Shown: one piece after another, positions 61,446 to 64,000 of the stretch
How positions within the stretch are numbered: the first letter of the stretch is position 1
Layout: each line of letters opens with the position of its first letter
DNA from: Flavobacterium sp. Root186
Lineage (GTDB): Bacteria; Bacteroidota; Bacteroidia; Flavobacteriales; Flavobacteriaceae
Length of the DNA stretch: 64,000 bases
Assembly: GCF_001428525.1 (NCBI RefSeq)
Contig: NZ_LMHW01000012.1
Location: forward strand, 310,114-374,113
Direction of reading: 5' to 3'
Made by a program: the position numbers and the translations under genes
Notes under the pieces: model-generated
Told to the model about the DNA's origin: nothing
Seen by the model: only the letters and a program-made list of their open reading frames with translations
Databases searched by the model: none

Positions 61446-62322
61446 AAAAATTGTACTGCTCTTTACAATAATAGTTTTGGCAAGCTGTTCGTCAAGCAAA
61501 CCAGCTGTCGCTACGACGAAAAAGGCGACGGTTCAAAAACCAAGAGTGGCGACGACGAAAAAACCGGCTTACAACAAACCAGTTAAAAATTACCCTTCTA
61601 CCAATAATACAACTGAGGTTATTCAATCTACTTCAAAAACAGTTGTTACCAGCGATTTAATCAATAATTACATTTTGCAGTTCAAAGATATTGCAATGGG
61701 AAATATGAAAACATACGGAATTCCGGCTAGTATAATTTTGGCGCAGGGAATCTTGGAATCGGGTGCAGGAAAAGGAGATTTAGCTATTGAAGCGAATAAT
61801 CATTTCGGAATAAAATGTCACAAAGACTGGCTTGGCGAAAGTGTTCGTCATGACGATGATTCGGCACAGGAATGTTTTAGAAAATATCCCGAAGCGGCAG
61901 AATCATATAAAGATCATGCTTTATTTTTAGTTGGAAAAAACAGATATGCAACTTTATTCACTTACGAAAAAGATGATTATAAATCATGGGCAAAAGGTTT
62001 GCGAGCGGCAGGTTATGCAACAGATCCTAATTATCCAGATAAATTAATTAGTTATATTGAGCGTTACAATCTGCATCAATATGATTGTCAGGTTACCGGA
62101 AAAAATTATACGCCAATTAGTAAAACGACCGCAAGCTCAAGTAAAAATACAACGCCGGTTAAAAATACAAATTTAAACGATCCTAATTTGTATGAAGTAC
62201 AGCAAGGCGATACATTATATTCAATTTCAAAAAAGTTTAATTTATTGGTTGATGACTTAAAACAAAAAAATAATTTAACCGATAATGCAATTTCAATAGG
62301 GCAAAGGTTGAAGGTTAAGTAA
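61438..62322 (+). CDS. Glucosaminidase with LysM domain, lipoprotein
   Basis: 294 residues with lipoprotein signal MIKKIVLLFTIIVLASC. A Lys/Thr/Pro-rich linker (about 20-75) precedes the GH73-type glucosaminidase domain (about 85-215): SIILAQGILESGAGKGDLAI with catalytic Glu, NNHFGIKC, YADPN-like closing AAGYATDPNYPDKLISYIERYNL. A LysM domain (about 248-294, YEVQQGDTLYSISKKFN) binds peptidoglycan. It cuts N-acetylglucosaminyl bonds in the cell wall, from the periplasmic side. The start overlaps the upstream gene by 8 nt. Confidence 0.93.
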   Translation: MIKKIVLLFTIIVLASCSSSKPAVATTKKATVQKPRVATTKKPAYNKPVKNYPSTNNTTEVIQSTSKTVVTSDLINNYILQFKDIAMGNMKTYGIPASIILAQGILESGAGKGDLAIEANNHFGIKCHKDWLGESVRHDDDSAQECFRKYPEAAESYKDHALFLVGKNRYATLFTYEKDDYKSWAKGLRAAGYATDPNYPDKLISYIERYNLHQYDCQVTGKNYTPISKTTASSSKNTTPVKNTNLNDPNLYEVQQGDTLYSISKKFNLLVDDLKQKNNLTDNAISIGQRLKVK

Positions 62323-62361
62323 GAAGTTTTCAGTCGCAGTCACAGTTTTCAGTTTGGATGT

Positions 62362-62616
62362 ATGAAGAAAAAGAAAGTTTTAATTATAATTTTTATTTCT
62401 GTAATAATCTTCAGTATTAAGCTTTTTTGTGGAGTTTATATTCATGATGAATTTGCAGGAAAACATTTTTTCATAAAATATCGGCCTATATTGAAATGGA
62501 CATTTTATTCACCATTAGGACAATCTGATAAGAAAATAGAAGAGCTTTCAAAAGAAGAACAAATAGAACAAAAATATTTCAATGAGTTTGTTTTAGATCA
62601 AGGTTTAAGCCGATAA
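62362..62616 (+). CDS. Small hypothetical membrane-anchored protein
   Basis: 84 residues. An N-terminal hydrophobic segment (VLIIIFISVIIFSIKLFCGV, about 6-25) acts as signal anchor or signal peptide. The rest is short and charged, with EELSKEEQIEQKYFNEF near the end. No family is recognised. It lies between the glucosaminidase and hemL, both 40-45 nt away, on the same strand. Confidence 0.6.
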   Translation: MKKKKVLIIIFISVIIFSIKLFCGVYIHDEFAGKHFFIKYRPILKWTFYSPLGQSDKKIEELSKEEQIEQKYFNEFVLDQGLSR

Positions 62617-62622
62617 TTAAAT

Positions 62623-62658
62623 CAAAAATCTAAAGTCTAAATTCTAAAATCTAAAATA
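62623..62658 (+). repeat. AATCTAAAAT tandem array before hemL
   Basis: About four degenerate copies of AATCTAAAAT end at the hemL start, as before der (15478). Confidence 0.5.
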
Positions 62659-62661
62659 AGA

Positions 62662-63948
62662 ATGTTATATAAAAGAAGTAGTCAGCTTTTTGCTGAAGCA
62701 GAAAAAGTAATTCCGGGAGGAGTAAATTCACCAGTAAGAGCGTTTAAAGCAGTTGGCGGAACTCCAATTTTTGTAAAAAGTGCCAAAGGCGCTTATTTGT
62801 ATGATGAAGACGGAAACAAATTAATAGATTATATCAACTCTTGGGGACCAATGGTTTTGGGTCATGCTTATCAGCCGGTTGTTGATGCGGTAATCGAAAA
62901 AGCAAAACTGGGAACTTCATTTGGAATGCCAACAGAACTGGAAACAGAAATCGCAGCTTTGGCTGTTTCTATGGTTCCGAATATTGATAAAATTAGATTT
63001 GTAAATTCGGGTACAGAAGCTTGTATGAGTGCAATTCGTCTTGCAAGAGGATTTACAAAAAGAGATAAAATCATCAAATTTGCAGGTTGTTACCACGGAC
63101 ATTCTGATTCATTTTTGATTCAGGCGGGAAGCGGCGCTGTAACTTTTGGATCTCCAAATAGTCCGGGCGTTACAGAAGGAACTGCAAAAGATACTTTGTT
63201 GGCAAAATACAATGATTTAGAGAATGTAAAAACTCTAATCGAAGCTAACAAAGGTGAAATCGCTGCGATAATTATTGAAGCAGTTGCAGGAAATATGGGA
63301 TGTATTCCGCCTGCAAAAGGTTTCTTAGAAGGCTTAAGAGAATTGTGTACAGCAAACGGAATCTTATTGATTTTTGATGAGGTAATGACAGGTTTTCGTT
63401 TAGCCCGCGGAGGAGTTCAGGAATTGTGTAATATCAATGCTGATATTGTTACTTTCGGAAAAGTAATTGGTGGAGGACTTCCGGTTGGAGCTTTTGCTGC
63501 CCGTGAAGAAATCATGAATTATTTAGCACCGCTTGGCCCGGTTTATCAGGCAGGAACTTTATCTGGAAATCCGTTAGCAATGGCGGCTGGATATGCAATG
63601 TTGAAAGCTTTGGATACTGACCGTGAAATTTTTACTCGTTTAGAAGAAAAAACAGCTTATTTAGAAGCAGGAATTGACAGAGTTTTAAAAGCAAATAATG
63701 TTGTTTTTACCATCAATAGAGTAGGTTCTATGATTTCTGTTCACTTTGATGCAAATCCGGTTACCGATTTTCAAACGGCTGCAAAAGGAGATAACGAAAT
63801 ATTTAAAAAATTCTTCCACGGATTGTTGCAGGAAGGAATTTATATTGCGCCATCTGCATACGAAACATGGTTTATTACAGATGCTTTAACGTACGAAGAT
63901 TTAGATTTTACTATTAATGCGATCGACAAAGTTTCGAAAACATTTTAA
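62662..63948 (+). CDS. hemL: Glutamate-1-semialdehyde 2,1-aminomutase
   Basis: 428 residues, the standard length. Key blocks are [40 protein letters not shown], the Asp of [11 protein letters not shown] and the PLP Lys267 in [16 protein letters not shown]. It converts glutamate-1-semialdehyde to 5-aminolevulinate for haem synthesis (C5 route). It is complete within the window. The AATCTAAAAT array precedes it and a clear terminator follows. Confidence 0.97.
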   Translation: MLYKRSSQLFAEAEKVIPGGVNSPVRAFKAVGGTPIFVKSAKGAYLYDEDGNKLIDYINSWGPMVLGHAYQPVVDAVIEKAKLGTSFGMPTELETEIAALAVSMVPNIDKIRFVNSGTEACMSAIRLARGFTKRDKIIKFAGCYHGHSDSFLIQAGSGAVTFGSPNSPGVTEGTAKDTLLAKYNDLENVKTLIEANKGEIAAIIIEAVAGNMGCIPPAKGFLEGLRELCTANGILLIFDEVMTGFRLARGGVQELCNINADIVTFGKVIGGGLPVGAFAAREEIMNYLAPLGPVYQAGTLSGNPLAMAAGYAMLKALDTDREIFTRLEEKTAYLEAGIDRVLKANNVVFTINRVGSMISVHFDANPVTDFQTAAKGDNEIFKKFFHGLLQEGIYIAPSAYETWFITDALTYEDLDFTINAIDKVSKTF

Positions 63949-63952
63949 TAAC

Positions 63953-63983
63953 AAAAAAGAGGCTTTTAAAGCCTCTTTTTTTT
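63953..63983 (+). terminator. Terminator of hemL
   Basis: A stem of at least 11 bp (AAAAAAGAGGC with GCCTCTTTTTT) extends into the loop (TTT/AAA) and is followed by T-rich sequence, just after the hemL stop. Confidence 0.85.
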
Positions 63984-64000
63984 GATCTCAATTTACATTT

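Overview
The window looks like a chromosomal segment of a Flavobacterium-like member of the Bacteroidota. The evidence is the low GC content, lack of Shine-Dalgarno sequences, promoters with the TAnnTTTG -7 box, TonB-dependent receptors with carboxypeptidase-regulatory N-domains, a type IX secretion C-terminal domain, a lipidated TamA (TamL), and families such as GSCFA, DUF2490, DUF4136, DUF4230 and DUF5522. No CRISPR array, prophage, rRNA operon or insertion sequence with a transposase was seen.

Layout. 1-7.3 kb: an RHS/YD-repeat locus, made of a 5'-truncated RHS protein, a secreted RHS-core protein with a variable C-terminal tip, and a tightly linked small lipoprotein that may be its immunity partner. 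7.4-14.4 kb: an accessory stretch between two tRNA genes (Glu-TTC and initiator fMet-CAT) whose terminators are identical over 33 nt. It holds a helical protein, a YiaA/YiaB membrane protein, an orphan double-glycine precursor peptide, an LprI-like protein, and a 2.35 kb unit (serine beta-lactamase-fold hydrolase plus lipoprotein) bounded by imperfect inverted repeats. 14.4-16.9 kb: core GTPases Era and Der. 16.9-25.7 kb: a large cytosolic-looking protein with transthyretin-like folds, two outer-membrane barrel proteins and a DUF2490 protein, then an Rrf2 regulator with a short ORF ending Met-Met-Cys-Met-Cys-Cys in front of a TonB-dependent receptor. 26-33 kb: TPR protein, TPM/TPM/LemA/MerR/M23 cluster, alaS. 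33-36 kb: a GxxExxY PD-(D/E)XK-type gene enclosed by long inverted REP-like repeats, and an ABC exporter. 36-48 kb: two paralogous surface lipoproteins, GSCFA protein, glycosyltransferase, tamB-tamL. 48-64 kb: metabolic and envelope genes, including an aromatic amino acid hydroxylase, a truncated haemoglobin, a T9SS-exported GH30 enzyme, ilvA with an isoleucine-rich leader and attenuator, hutU, a small zincin-like protein, a PLP desulfhydrase/deaminase, a glucosaminidase and hemL.

The most promising material for new biology is regulatory or mobile rather than a large gene cluster: (i) the GxxExxY gene inside near-identical inverted repeats, (ii) the Met/Cys-tailed leader peptide with a palindromic operator candidate between an Rrf2 regulator and a TonB receptor, (iii) the Ile leader and terminator before ilvA with a REP-like palindrome in the same leader, (iv) the RHS protein/lipoprotein pair, (v) the orphan peptide precursor, and (vi) the inverted-repeat-bounded hydrolase unit. 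Functions are read from sequence motifs and memory of families. No database search was possible.
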